From NCBI GenBank assembly GCA_963931865.1, contig OZ007509.1, positions 3,454,727 through 3,518,726 of the forward strand: a stretch of 64,000 nucleotides of DNA, read 5' to 3'. The notes beneath the pieces are model-generated. The model worked only from the letters and a program-made list of their open reading frames with translations. It did no database searches and was not told the origin of the DNA. Both the position numbers and the translations under genes were made by a program. This stretch comes from Axinella damicornis. Taxonomy: Eukaryota; Porifera; Demospongiae; Axinellida; Axinellidae. The stretch's first letter is position 1. Each line of letters begins with the position of its first letter. Positions 43,783 to 64,000 of the stretch are shown piece after piece.

Positions 43783-45312
43783 TATTGGAGCTAATTAACA
43801 CAGGACTAGAGCACTGCAAGGCTATGTACTACTTGCAACTGTACCAACAAGGACTGATCACTGGAACTTCCTTTTACACAAACAACAGTGAGGTAAGCAA
43901 TAGTCTATGGCTGTTATTACAGTGACATGATACAGATGTAGTTAGATTTACCGCCAACTGCAGGCTAGCAACCAGCAGCATTCAGTACACTGCATTGATG
44001 CATGTCCAACTGATACATGCGTTGGTAAGGTCAAAGGTCACAGCAAATAAATCACATTGGTAGAAAACGGCAGAGGCAGGGGAGCAATTGACAAGAGGTC
44101 CAACAACACACAGAAAAGTGAAAATTGTGTTAATGTTACTACTGAAAATGCCACTGGAAATCCTCACTTCTTCCAGCCACTTGAGAGCCATTGCAATGAC
44201 AGATATCAGCAACGCTTGGGCTACTACATACGTTACATCCTGCACACACTTCTGGAAGAATGCAAGACAATGAGGGGCGAGCCTAAGCAAGTGTATGTGC
44301 AGAACGTGGAGTGTTTGCATGCACACAATCGTCCACACTCATCTGACGTTATCTCTGGCATTCACTTTCTGGCCTTTCTGGCTTTACGGCATGACACACG
44401 TGCATGTTACAAACAGGACACACTTTACGCTACTTTGGGGCTCTGCCAATAACACACACTTTGCAGTGTGGTAAAGTACTCACTTTCAATTGATGGGCAG
44501 ACACTTCACAGGACAAACTCTTTCTGGGAGGAGAGCACCAGGCAAAGTGGGTTTGAGATGAAGAGAGTAAGTTACAGTTGACAAAAGAACTGCACTTCAG
44601 CAGTCTGGAATGTGCATACACCCCAGTGTCATCTAGTCTCCAGCATTTCTCATGGTATGTTGTCTCACACAGTGTGGGATGAATGGAAGCAGTTCATTAT
44701 GCAAAAGGGGATAGGACCTTCTACAGGTGTATGTCTCCTCTGTTTCCAGGCTCCTATCATGCAAACTAGAGCTGATGTATATAGCAGTTATGCTATTGTG
44801 TGTATCGATCCTTGCTGTAATGCATCGCAAATTACACTCCAAGTAGTGGACTAAATGGTCCATGTAAATAACAACTTTAGTGCCAGTGGACGATGGCAGT
44901 CATGGTGGTGTAGTCACTATGTGACTGCTCTGAGTACCAACACTATAAGATTACTGATCACTGTAGTTATGACCACACTTCACGATGCCTGCCATTGCTC
45001 GCTTCAACCATCATAGGCAAGTATGCGACATCATGCCATGTGCACCTATTGGGGTAAACAGTAAGTATAAGCTGTGCTGTCGGACACAATCTGAGTCCAC
45101 TGCAGTATCCGCCAGTTGAGAGTACAGCAAGGTAAGAGATGTCACTCTGAAAAGGGAGCTTGGCTACCAGTCGTTCTACCAGGAGTGTGGTTGCAAAACT
45201 GATACGTACTTTGGACAGTTTAACTTTAATAATATACACACTTCACCAAACCTACGGTTGTCTTCTCCTCACTACATGAACAAATGTTCTCACAGGCTTT
45301 AGCAAAAACTAA
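43783..45312. other. Intergenic region between genes 11 and 12
   Basis: No gene supported. About 44590-45300 is another copy of the recurrent 3'-flank module ('cagtctggaatgtgcataca' to 'ttctcacaggctttagc'). The plus-strand frame 44057-44452 has no family similarity. Confidence 0.6.
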
Positions 45313-46440
45313 CTACCCCACATAGAGTTCAATGATCTCAACAGGTATGTCTTCGTTGGAACGCGGCTCATCAGCACACAGCCTCATCTCAATGTCATCC
45401 CTAGCAGGGGAGGGAAGCTCTTTCATGAACCACGGAGGATTGTTGAAGGAACAGCAGGTGTTCAGTCGACCACAGCCCTGCCCATCCCAGAGGGGGTCAT
45501 TGGGATAGAATCTGTGGTGCTGGACATAATTTTCACTGCCTGTATCACAGAAGTAGTCACTCCCCACATAGGGTGGGATGGGGATGGACACTGGGTTGTG
45601 GATGTTGGTGCAGGGACAGATAAGCCGATGTCCACCAGTGATGACCTCATGAACAGCAACTACGAAAGTCCAGATATGCTTCCTGGGATTATGTCCATGA
45701 GTGAAGCTAATGCCATTCACATATCCGTCATCAATTGTGAGACCACGATTATTGTAGTACCGACCAAATGCATCTGGTGTCTTCTGCTGGTAACCAATGA
45801 TCTTACCACACACGTGCGTGTATGGTATGCCATGAAGGTCAAAGGTTGCAGAGGAGCATCCTCCTCCATCAATGTTCATTGCACAGAGTCTCTTTGGAGT
45901 AGTCAGCAGTTTCAGTCCTTCAGGGCATGTGTGGCTGCTGTTGGTCATGTTGATTTTGGTCACTCGCATCCAGCCTCCTGTGATCCCCCCACAGGACCTG
46001 CTCATGTCACAGTACATGTGATGAGAGGAGTCGCCTGTACCCCTGAGCCAGTAGTAGTCAGAGGGAGCAGTGGGGCTGAGCTCCTTGATCTCCCTGCAGG
46101 AGGTGGCAGGGTGGCTGGGGGTGCTACCAGGAACACGCAGGAGGTGGAGCTGGGTCACGATGGGGGAGACTAGCTGTTCAAATGAGCTTGATATGTTTAC
46201 AATGACTTCTTCCACAGCAGCAGCGAGGTGTTTCTCTATGACTTCATCCACAACCTTCTCCAGTGTAGCATTGAGCTCATCTCGAGTTGGAACGGTGCTC
46301 AGTGAAGCTGCAATGTTTGCTCGAATCTCTTTCTTCAGCTGGTTTGGAGTCATTCCCAGAACCTCCACAAACCCTTCACACTCCTGGCCAGCTCCCAGCC
46401 GGGAGAAGGCTAGTGCTACCACTGCTACGCTAATCCACAT
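45313..46440 (-). CDS. Gene 12: secreted fibrinogen-like family protein, class A, intact
   Basis: Single-exon ORF of 375 codons from the ATG of MWISVAVVALAFSRLGAG. The stalk differs from genes 1-4: NQLKKEIRANIAASLSTV, RDELNATLEKVVDEVIEKHL. Domain standard. The protein ends ELYVG instead of ELYVQ because of a one-codon change just before the stop. Patches: GRYYNNRG, VITGGHRLI, ENYVQHHR, ADEPRSNEDIPVEII; patch 3 is one residue longer than in siblings. YVDG is YVNG. Confidence 0.88.
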   Translation of the reverse strand: MWISVAVVALAFSRLGAGQECEGFVEVLGMTPNQLKKEIRANIAASLSTVPTRDELNATLEKVVDEVIEKHLAAAVEEVIVNISSSFEQLVSPIVTQLHLLRVPGSTPSHPATSCREIKELSPTAPSDYYWLRGTGDSSHHMYCDMSRSCGGITGGWMRVTKINMTNSSHTCPEGLKLLTTPKRLCAMNIDGGGCSSATFDLHGIPYTHVCGKIIGYQQKTPDAFGRYYNNRGLTIDDGYVNGISFTHGHNPRKHIWTFVVAVHEVITGGHRLICPCTNIHNPVSIPIPPYVGSDYFCDTGSENYVQHHRFYPNDPLWDGQGCGRLNTCCSFNNPPWFMKELPSPARDDIEMRLCADEPRSNEDIPVEIIELYVG

Positions 46441-46586
46441 TCTTTGAGCTAACACAGGACTAGAGCACTGCAAAGCAACCACCTGCAACTATGCCAGATC
46501 ACTACTTCCTTTTGTGGAGTACTAATGTCTATGGAGCCAGTCAGTATCACCCAGAAGACATTGTGCTCAGATCAGGAGAGTTGTTT

Positions 46587-46594
46587 CTTTTATA
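46587..46594 (-). promoter_or_regulatory. Candidate TATA box of gene 12
   Basis: TATAAAAG (minus strand) 147 bp upstream of the ATG, in sequence resembling the class B promoter (tcagtataaaagaaac). Confidence 0.45.
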
Positions 46595-46599
46595 CTGAG

Positions 46600-48008
46600 T
46601 CCTAGTGTAGAAGAGCTAAAAGTTTATTGCTGACAGGTTGAAATGCCTTCAAGGTCACTGAAAATTACTTGAAAACAAGGACAAAAGACAAAAGAGCTAT
46701 GATTCACAGCCCCAGAGGATACAGGATTGCCTAAAGAAACCTATTTTCTGTTTCATGACATCAACACTTGGTTGAAGTGTGTACTTTCCAAAAGGAAGTA
46801 CTCCTTGCTGATCCAGCAAGTTCCTCCACAGTATTCTTAGTCATGTGTTCTTGGTCAGTTCATAGACTGCGGCTCAGTATGATTGAGGAGGGAGGTACGT
46901 TGCTCACCAGCAACATGCCTCAACAGTTATGTGATCATCATAACTTCTCTACATTCGCAGTTTAGATTCATGCCCATGTCGTCATGTACTGTTGGTATAT
47001 CCAGGGGGGGTTAACCCTAACCCCTGCCGCACAATATTCAATCGCCCGACACTATGTTCTGTTTTGTCCCCCTTTGTGAAATAAACCCTGGTATATCCAT
47101 AATTGCCATTCCTTGGGTGTAAAGCATTCGAATTTGGTCTCTCGTGACATTTTGTTTAATAAATTACTTGACAGAAACCTCCCTCTGCCTGCATGTGATC
47201 CCTTTTCTAATGTCCTGGTACGTACATTAATTCACTTTTTGATCCCATCCAGTAAAGCCTCCTCTTTAGTAGAAGCATCAAAGACACCAAGAATAACAGC
47301 TGCATCAACACCAGACTAGCACCACCGTACCCCTGAGGACCTGCACTTTCCATTGAATTCTGTACAAAAAGGTAGCACGTGGCGCTCTGCGTCTGCAGTT
47401 TGTTGCGATGGAGGACTCAGAAGACAGAAGAGGAACGAGCCCAGAGATATGGAAGACGATAAACTGTTCAACAGCGAGATGACAGATGACAGGACAACAC
47501 AGACAGAAGACGATTTGCACGCCAGCAGCAAAACGACACGCTTCGCTTGTCATTGTTGACCTGCGGGGAGGATAGCAAAGGACATCCGATCGTCGTTGTA
47601 GGAATCTCTTCACCAAAGGTGAGCTTTTTTGAGTGGACCTCAAAACTAGTATGCACAGGAGACCCAGAGCAGAGGTATACTATACAATATTTGTTCTCGA
47701 CTTCGCTTCGTCATTGATCTCCAACTCCGCACAAATGTTTGTACGTACGTGTAACTGTTCTGCATGAGGCACATTATGCGCGTGTGTGATGGCCCGCCAT
47801 ACTCAATCTCTCAAAATCATAGAAACAAGGGGAAATGCCACTACCCATCCTTGAGTCCCATTCCCAGTCCGATCATTCATTTCATAAGATGTGTAGAATA
47901 CAGGGATGGTGACAGTAAACACTACTAATGCATGATACACACTTCAATCAAGCATAAAGTTCAAGTTGTGTTCTCATCATTTTAACACAGGATTTTAGCC
48001 TAAAATAA
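46600..48008. other. Intergenic region between genes 12 and 13
   Basis: No supported gene. Overlapping open frames on both strands at 47305-47660 have no recognised domain. The first 200 bases resemble diverged class B upstream sequence. Confidence 0.5.
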
Positions 48009-49131
48009 CTACTGCACAAAGAGTTCGACGGTCTCAACAGGTATGTCCTCGTCACTTCGCCCATAGTTAGCACACAGCCTCATCTCAATGTCTTCACTAG
48101 TTGGGGAGGCAAGCTCTTTCATGAACCACGGAGGATTGTTGAAGGCACAGCAGGTGTTCAGTCGACCACAGCCCTGCCCATCCCAGAGGGGATCATTGGG
48201 ATAGAACTTGAACTCGTAGTGACTTTCACTGGCAGTATCACAGAAGTAGTCACTCCCCACATAGGGTGGGATGGGGATGGACACTGGGTTGTGGATGTTG
48301 GTGCAGGGACAGATATACTCACGATTAGAGGTGATGACCTCGTGAAGAGCAGCTGCAAATGTCCAGATATGCTTCCTGGGATTGCGTCCGTGTGCGAGGC
48401 TAATGCCATCCACATATCCGTCATCAATTGTGAGACGACGATTACTGTAGTAAGGAAAGAATGCATCTGGTGTCTTCTGCTGGTAGCCAATGATCTTACC
48501 ACACACGTGAGTATTGTATGCCATGAAGGTCAAAGGTTGCAGAGGAGCATCCTCCTCCATCAATGTTCATTGCACAGAGTCTCTTTGGAGTAGTCAGCAC
48601 TTTCAGTCCTTCAGGGCATGTGTGGCTGCTGTTGGTCATGTTGATTTTGGTCACTCGCATCCAGCCTCCTGTGATCCCCCCACAGGACCTGCTCATGTCA
48701 CAGTACATGTGATGAGAGGAGTCGCCTGTACCCCTGAGCCAGTAGTAGTCAGAGGGAGCAGTGGGGCTGAGCTCCTTGATCTCCCTGCAGGAGGTGGCAG
48801 GGTGGCTGGGGGTGCTACCTGGAACACGCAGGAGGCGGAGCTGGGTCATGATGGGGGAGACTAGCTGTTCAAATGAGCTTGATATGTTTGCAATGACTTC
48901 TTCCACAGCAGCAGCGAGGTGTTTCTCTATGACTTCATCCACAACCTTCTCCAGTGTAGCATTGAGCTCATCTCGAGTTGGAACGGTGCTCAGTGAAGCT
49001 GCAACGTTTGCTCGAATCTCTTTCTTCATCTGGTCTGGAGTCATTCCTAGAACCCCCACAAACCCTTCACACTCCTGGCCAGCTCCCAGCAGGGAGAGGG
49101 CCAGTACTACCACTGCTACGCTAATCCACAT
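48009..49131 (-). pseudogene. Gene 13: class A family member with a 2-base deletion
   Basis: Starts at the ATG of MWISVAVVVLALSLLGAG. Stalk and first half of the domain intact to DLHGIQYSRV. Around 48510 siblings read 'cacacgcgtgagtatcg', here 'cacacgtgagtattg', a net loss of two bases that ends the first frame at 48496. The second half is intact in the other frame to FVQ-stop at 48009. Patches: FPYYSNRR, VITSNREYI, ESHYEFK, ANYGRSDEDIPVETV. One lesion only, so possibly polymorphic or an assembly error. Confidence 0.8.
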
Positions 49132-49379
49132 TCTTCCAGCCAACACAGGACTAACAAGGACTGGTCACTAATACCTCTTTTTGGGAGCACACAAGCACTG
49201 ACTAATCAGCTACGTACATCTACGATTGTTGGTACAGGGACAGCTGGTGTACAGCACAATGGTAGTAATCACATGACAGCACTCTCAGATGAAGAGCTAC
49301 ACAGCAGCTAACAAACAACTGCACCTCAGCAGTCCTGAATGACATACAGGATTTCTTACTGCATGTGTGTCGTCATGTC

Positions 49380-49545
49380 CCAGGTTGAGGGTTGGGAGGG
49401 TACTGGAGTTATAGAATCACTGGACTGGTGCTATGTACTTATGGTACAAGTATATACCAGGAGACCCTTACTAACAGCTTGTACCCATGCTTACAAACAA
49501 CACACACTACATATGCATGTAACTACTGACTCACATGACGTACAA
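49380..49545. repeat. Duplicate of the PDCD11 exon 16 / intron edge
   Basis: Matches 50810-50978 ('gttgggagggta', 'gcttacaaacaacac', 'actcacatgac') up to the splice donor and last few exon bases, then diverges. The satellite lies between the two copies. Confidence 0.6.
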
Positions 49546-49839
49546 ATATTGCCAAATTTGGTTTCCTGTTGAAACAATATTCAAATATGGCAAGTACATG
49601 CATGGATTTCCACTTCCTCTAGTCACAAATATTGCCAAATTTGGATATCAGATTTTAAGTTTACAATATCAATTATGTATGCAGTATAATAATCAATCAA
49701 GTGACAATGACAAGATTTAAGTGGTTTGTCTGTTAGTAAATAGTCTGCTATAATCATTCTTGGAATAGTCTTGTTATAGTTGGAATTGTAACGTTCAAAT
49801 GACATTTTGCCCTAATTTTAAACTGTGACAAGTTTCATC

Positions 49840-50635
49840 CATTTTTGGCAAATAATGTTGTTACCAAATTGTGCCAAACATGGTAGTTATATGAAACTTG
49901 CCGCATTTGGCAAATAATGTTGTTACCAAATTGTGCCAAACATGGTAGTTATATGAATACATTCATATACTTGCCATATTTAGCAAATGATGTTGTTACT
50001 AAATTGTGCCAAACATGGTAGTTATATGAATAGATTCATATACTTGCCATATTTGGCAAATGATGTTGTTACCAAATTGTGCCAAACATGGTAGTTATAT
50101 GAATACATTCATATACTTGCCATATTTGGCAAATGATGTTGTTACCAAATTGTGCCAAACATGGTAGTCATATGAATAGATTCATATACTTGCCATATTT
50201 GGCAAATGATGTTGTTACTAAATTGTGCCAAACATGGTAGTTATATGAATACATTCATATACTTGCCAAATAATGTTGTTACCAAATTGTGCCAAACATG
50301 GTAGTTATATGAATAGATTCATATACTTGCCATATTTGGCAAATGATGTTGTTACTAAAATTTAATTGTGCCAAACATGGTAGTTATATGAATAGATTCA
50401 TATACTTGCCATATTTGGCAAATGATGTCGTTACCAAATTGTGCCAAACATGGTAGTTATATGAATAGATTCATATACTTGCCATATTTGGCAAATAATG
50501 TTGTTACCAAATTGTGCCAAACATGGTAGTTATATGAATAGATTCATATACTTGCCATATTTGGTTGTTACCAAATTGTGCCAAACATGGTAGTTATATG
50601 AATAGATTCATATACTTGCCATATTTAGCAACGGA
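49840..50635. repeat. 73-bp satellite array
   Basis: About ten to eleven tandem copies containing 'attgtgccaaacatggtagt', the palindrome tatatgaatagattcatata and gccatatttggc. Spacing between successive 'aaacatggta' is 73 bases. Some units are shortened or carry small insertions. Confidence 0.95.
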
Positions 50636-50974
50636 ATATCCTAGGACAGATGTGCGCCACTTTTGGCAACTATGGGAAACCGTGTCAAGTTTTAGTTTTT
50701 GGCTAGTAACGGGCGTACCAAAAGTTGCCAGAAATGGCAACCAAACATACCTGGGAAAACGTGTGACCCCCTCAGGGTAAACCAACCATACACTCTTTGT
50801 GACATTGCACCAAGCCAGTTGGGAGGGTATAGCAGTTCATTAGTACCACTGGACTTTTAGGTCTCCATTGGTTGTATGCTATACAGGTTGGTGCTGTGTA
50901 CATATACATGTATAGACCTTACCAACATTACGTATTCACGCTTACAAACAACACCACTATAACTACTCACTCAC

Positions 50975-61480
<10,506 letters not shown>

Positions 61481-63235
61481 GGCTGAGTTCGAGCGCCAAA
61501 CTTTAAACTGCAGAAGGTGAGAGGCCACGTGTTAATTGTTACATTCCCGTGCACGAACCAAACGCTTTTCCGCCTACGTAGTTTGTATTCTTCCGTTTCA
61601 CGGATTGGATCGATTCATCAAGCAGAGCTAGCTATAGCTGCTGAGAGAGAATAGAGATCGCCTACATGCAGACATTGGCAGGCTACTTCATCCCGTCTCG
61701 CTTGCACACACAGCAGTCTTGTGAGTTTTCTGACACTGTGCACCAAGTATGATACATTTGTACCCTAGATTTGAAGCATAAAGAGACCTATCCTCTAATC
61801 TACCCTACCTTAGAGACCTGGTTTCTAAAGTGACCTGGTAACTGGCGTGCTTGGAGACCTCCACTGCATTGAACTTTGATCAGCCTCTTCAGACGCTCAA
61901 AACTTCAGCAACAGACACTAGCCGTAGCATATCCACTAGCGCTATGTATCTAGCTGATATTGTTGGCAAGCAAACTTGAATGAGTTGGAGCTACAACAAG
62001 TTTTGCCTTACATCATTATTCCACTACAATGAGCAGTGTTAGTGCTCAATCATCATACATCATGATTCGAGTTTGCATAAAGAGTAGTCATAATTTGGGG
62101 GTGGTCGATCCTTCATAGCTCAAGCCTGACTGCTACCTTTACCTCGTTGGACACTGAGTTACTAGCTGATGCAGTGGTACGCAGTTACCCCTGACTAACT
62201 GAGGTGTCCCCGCTGTCTTTGGTGTAGCTCTCTGTGAATCAGTGTCTGCCATGTTGAGTAGCTGTGTAACACAATATAGTACATTGTAGGGATTCTCTGG
62301 TATCCATAGTAACAAAGCATCTAGGCACCCCATTAACTGCTGTGTAAGCAGTGTCTTGTTCCATTAGCCTAAAAGGGTTGGTTTGGTGTTCACAGGAGGT
62401 TGGTACACAGACTCAGGGTATTCCCCCCAGCTGCTCTATTAATGAATTTGCTAGGTGCATGTACCAGTTCGTAATTAGGCCATGATTTCAACTTCCTGTG
62501 GTAATTCCTAGAAAGCTGCTTTGGAGGGGAGTAAATTGCTTGAGAGGGGGTGCTTAGAACAGTTCCTTAATTTGGGGAGATAATCTGCATGTAGGTGCAC
62601 AAAGGGTTGGGGTCAAGGTTTGAGACAGGAAGTCAGTATGTACCAAACAAGAGCACATGAGTAGGTCATGCTCTTGAAGCAAAGCAGGAGACCTATCTGG
62701 ATGGAGCAGTGTATGCAAACGTTGAGCCAAACACTGCACATGCATGTGGAGTTATGGTAACCAGTGATTTAGTGTCATAATTATGGTATGCTTGCCTTAA
62801 GTTTGGGAATAAGGCTGAGTCACCAACCCTGAATTCCATGAACACAGTCAAACAGGCAGCTGTGATTTAAATGTACTGTTGCTAATCACATGACAAGTCA
62901 CAACATGACATAATTATGTAGTCATCTCCTTTAGTCAGACGCGACCCCACCAAAGCACCAAAGCACATGTTTTCATGGGTCACTACCTTCGCTACCTTTC
63001 CGTGTTGTATAAGCCATGAACCTTGTCAAAGTGTATCGTGTCTCTAGTTCAGGCCATTGTCACCTTCAGATTTCCATACTGCAAGAGAACCCCCTACGTA
63101 GAACTATGTGACTGTTAGCTTTAAACGCAGGTCATTCCTACCGCTGGTCTCCATTCCGTACTTCAAGGGATGAAGAGTAGAGGCAGGATGGCCTTGGATT
63201 GAGGCCATGCCATTGCATTCCTCCTTTATTACTCG
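61481..63235. other. PDCD11 5' flank / intergenic
   Basis: No supported gene. A plus-strand ATG at about 61665 (MQTLAGYFIPSRLHTQQS) followed by a donor-like cttgtgagt could be a divergent first exon, but its phase does not join the 63.7 kb exon. Confidence 0.4.
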
Positions 63236-63658
63236 CCAGTATTTCTCCTCCCACCCTCCCTCCCCCCTTCCCAATCTTCCTTTCCCCTCCCCACCCTCTT
63301 CCCTTTCCCCTCCCCGCCCTCTTCCCTTTCCTCTCCCCACTTCTCCACTTCCTCTCCTCCCCTTTCTCCTCACCACCCGCTTCCCTTCCCTCCTCCACAC
63401 CTTTTCCCTCCCCATGTCTTTCCTCCCTTGATTTTCACCACCTGCTCCCTGCCCCTTCCTCTCCTTCTTCCTTGATCTCCTCCCTTCCCCCTCCCCACTT
63501 TCCTTCCCCTCACTCTCCCTCTTCCCTCCTCCTCTCCCCCCTCCCCATCCTCCCCATCCTCCCCCCCCTCCCCATCCTCTCCCCCCCTCCCTATTTCCCA
63601 TTCCCTCTCCCTATCCCCCTTTCCACTCTTCTCCCCTCTCCCTTCTAATCCTCCAGTG
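63236..63658. repeat. 420-base polypyrimidine tract
   Basis: Nearly pure C/T on the plus strand ending in 'aatcctccag', so it may serve as an extreme polypyrimidine tract for the following exon. ORFs on either strand are low-complexity. Confidence 0.9.
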
Positions 63659-63667
63659 ATATTATGA

Positions 63668-63825
63668 ATGGATCACACAAAGCTCAAGGGGGGTATATTC
63701 GATCTACAGAAGGACCCAGTTGTCCTGGGGACGTACGAGAGCTCTGCATTCATCCTGTCGTTGAGAGACCCGGAAGAATTCCACTCCATTCACAACTTTG
63801 GCTACCACCGCATCCCACATATTGG
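63668..63825 (+). CDS. First coding exon of an unidentified gene (partial)
   Basis: An acceptor-like 'cctccag' at 63659 precedes an ATG at 63668 (stop codon immediately upstream in frame). The exon reads MDHTKLKGGIFDLQKDPVVL, GTYESSAFILSLRDPEEF, HSIHNFGYHRIPHI and ends at a donor-like ttggtatac near 63825. Text is protein-like with no low complexity. I do not recognise the family. It would be transcribed divergently from PDCD11, with a 5'UTR exon further left. The gene runs off the right edge. Confidence 0.45.
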
Positions 63826-64000
63826 TATACATGCATGTAGTAATTATGTAGTTTATTCACATGTAGTGATACATGTGAGATTGCTACACTCTGTAACCTT
63901 GTGCTTGTTACCATGGCAATATAGTGACTTTCAGAAGCTCAAAACTCAAATCATTTGGCCTAGTTTTTAAACAGGATCACTTTGATGCATTTGGCCAAAC

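Noticed and set aside
47305..47660. 112-codon minus-strand ORF
   Set aside because: Overlapping open frames on both strands, no recognised domain, no ATG at its start, no splice context.
49840..50635. CRISPR array
   Set aside because: Units are fully repetitive without unique spacers, and the locus is eukaryotic; it is a satellite.

Overview
This is a nuclear window from an animal, most likely a sponge or other early-branching metazoan. The one conserved gene (PDCD11/RRP5) has phase-consistent GT-AG introns. The DNA is full of microsatellites, homopolymers, small fold-back elements, a tRNA-derived SINE and DNA-transposon remnants. The phylum is inferred from genome style and the secreted-protein family; no sequence feature here proves it. 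Nothing looks prokaryotic or viral.

Region 1 (about 1-49.2 kb) is a head-to-tail array, all on the minus strand, of one family of intronless secreted proteins. I count 7 intact genes, 3 near-complete genes each with one frameshift, 1 multiply broken pseudogene, 2 copies of a 5'-truncated chimeric derivative, and at least 5 tiny 3'-end relics. Each protein has a signal peptide, a short helical stalk of variable length, and a ~260-residue Cys-rich domain. The first part of that domain looks like the start of a fibrinogen-related/intelectin-type domain. The rest is a family-specific module with the motifs YVDGISLTHG, HIWTF, DYFCDT, DPLWDGQGC and ELYVQ. Two signal/stalk classes exist: A (MWFS.. 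or MWIS..), genes 1-4 and 11-13, and B (MFLP..), genes 5-10. The domain is almost invariant except for four short hypervariable patches, and patch alleles recur across the A/B divide. The locus therefore looks like a combinatorially diversified, secreted recognition-protein cluster. This is the main candidate for an undescribed system.

The cluster grew by segmental duplication. A ~6.4 kb block (22.3-28.7 kb) is repeated from 28.7 kb onward, where transposons later expanded it. About 2 kb intergenic modules recur three times, and the region upstream of gene 3 is duplicated upstream of gene 4. Class B genes share a TATA box about 82 bp before the ATG. Paralogous empty sites allow several insertions to be delimited to the base: a 660 bp element with 9-bp target duplications and an exon-like passenger, a 501 bp piggyBac-like MITE, a 2.9 kb TA-flanked element, a 432 bp inverted-repeat element carrying a SINE, and TAGYCTCGTTCCCAG-type fold-backs with 8-9 bp target duplications. 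A tandem array at 37.4-39.4 kb consists of units that each carry two ATG-plus-splice-donor segments.

Region 2 (about 49.2-61.5 kb) holds a ~73-bp satellite and then 16 exons of PDCD11/RRP5 on the minus strand, about 1,100 codons of S1-repeat protein for ribosome biogenesis. The expected C-terminal part is absent from the window. Region 3 (61.5-64 kb) is mostly non-coding, with a long polypyrimidine tract and one plus-strand exon of an unidentified gene near the right edge.
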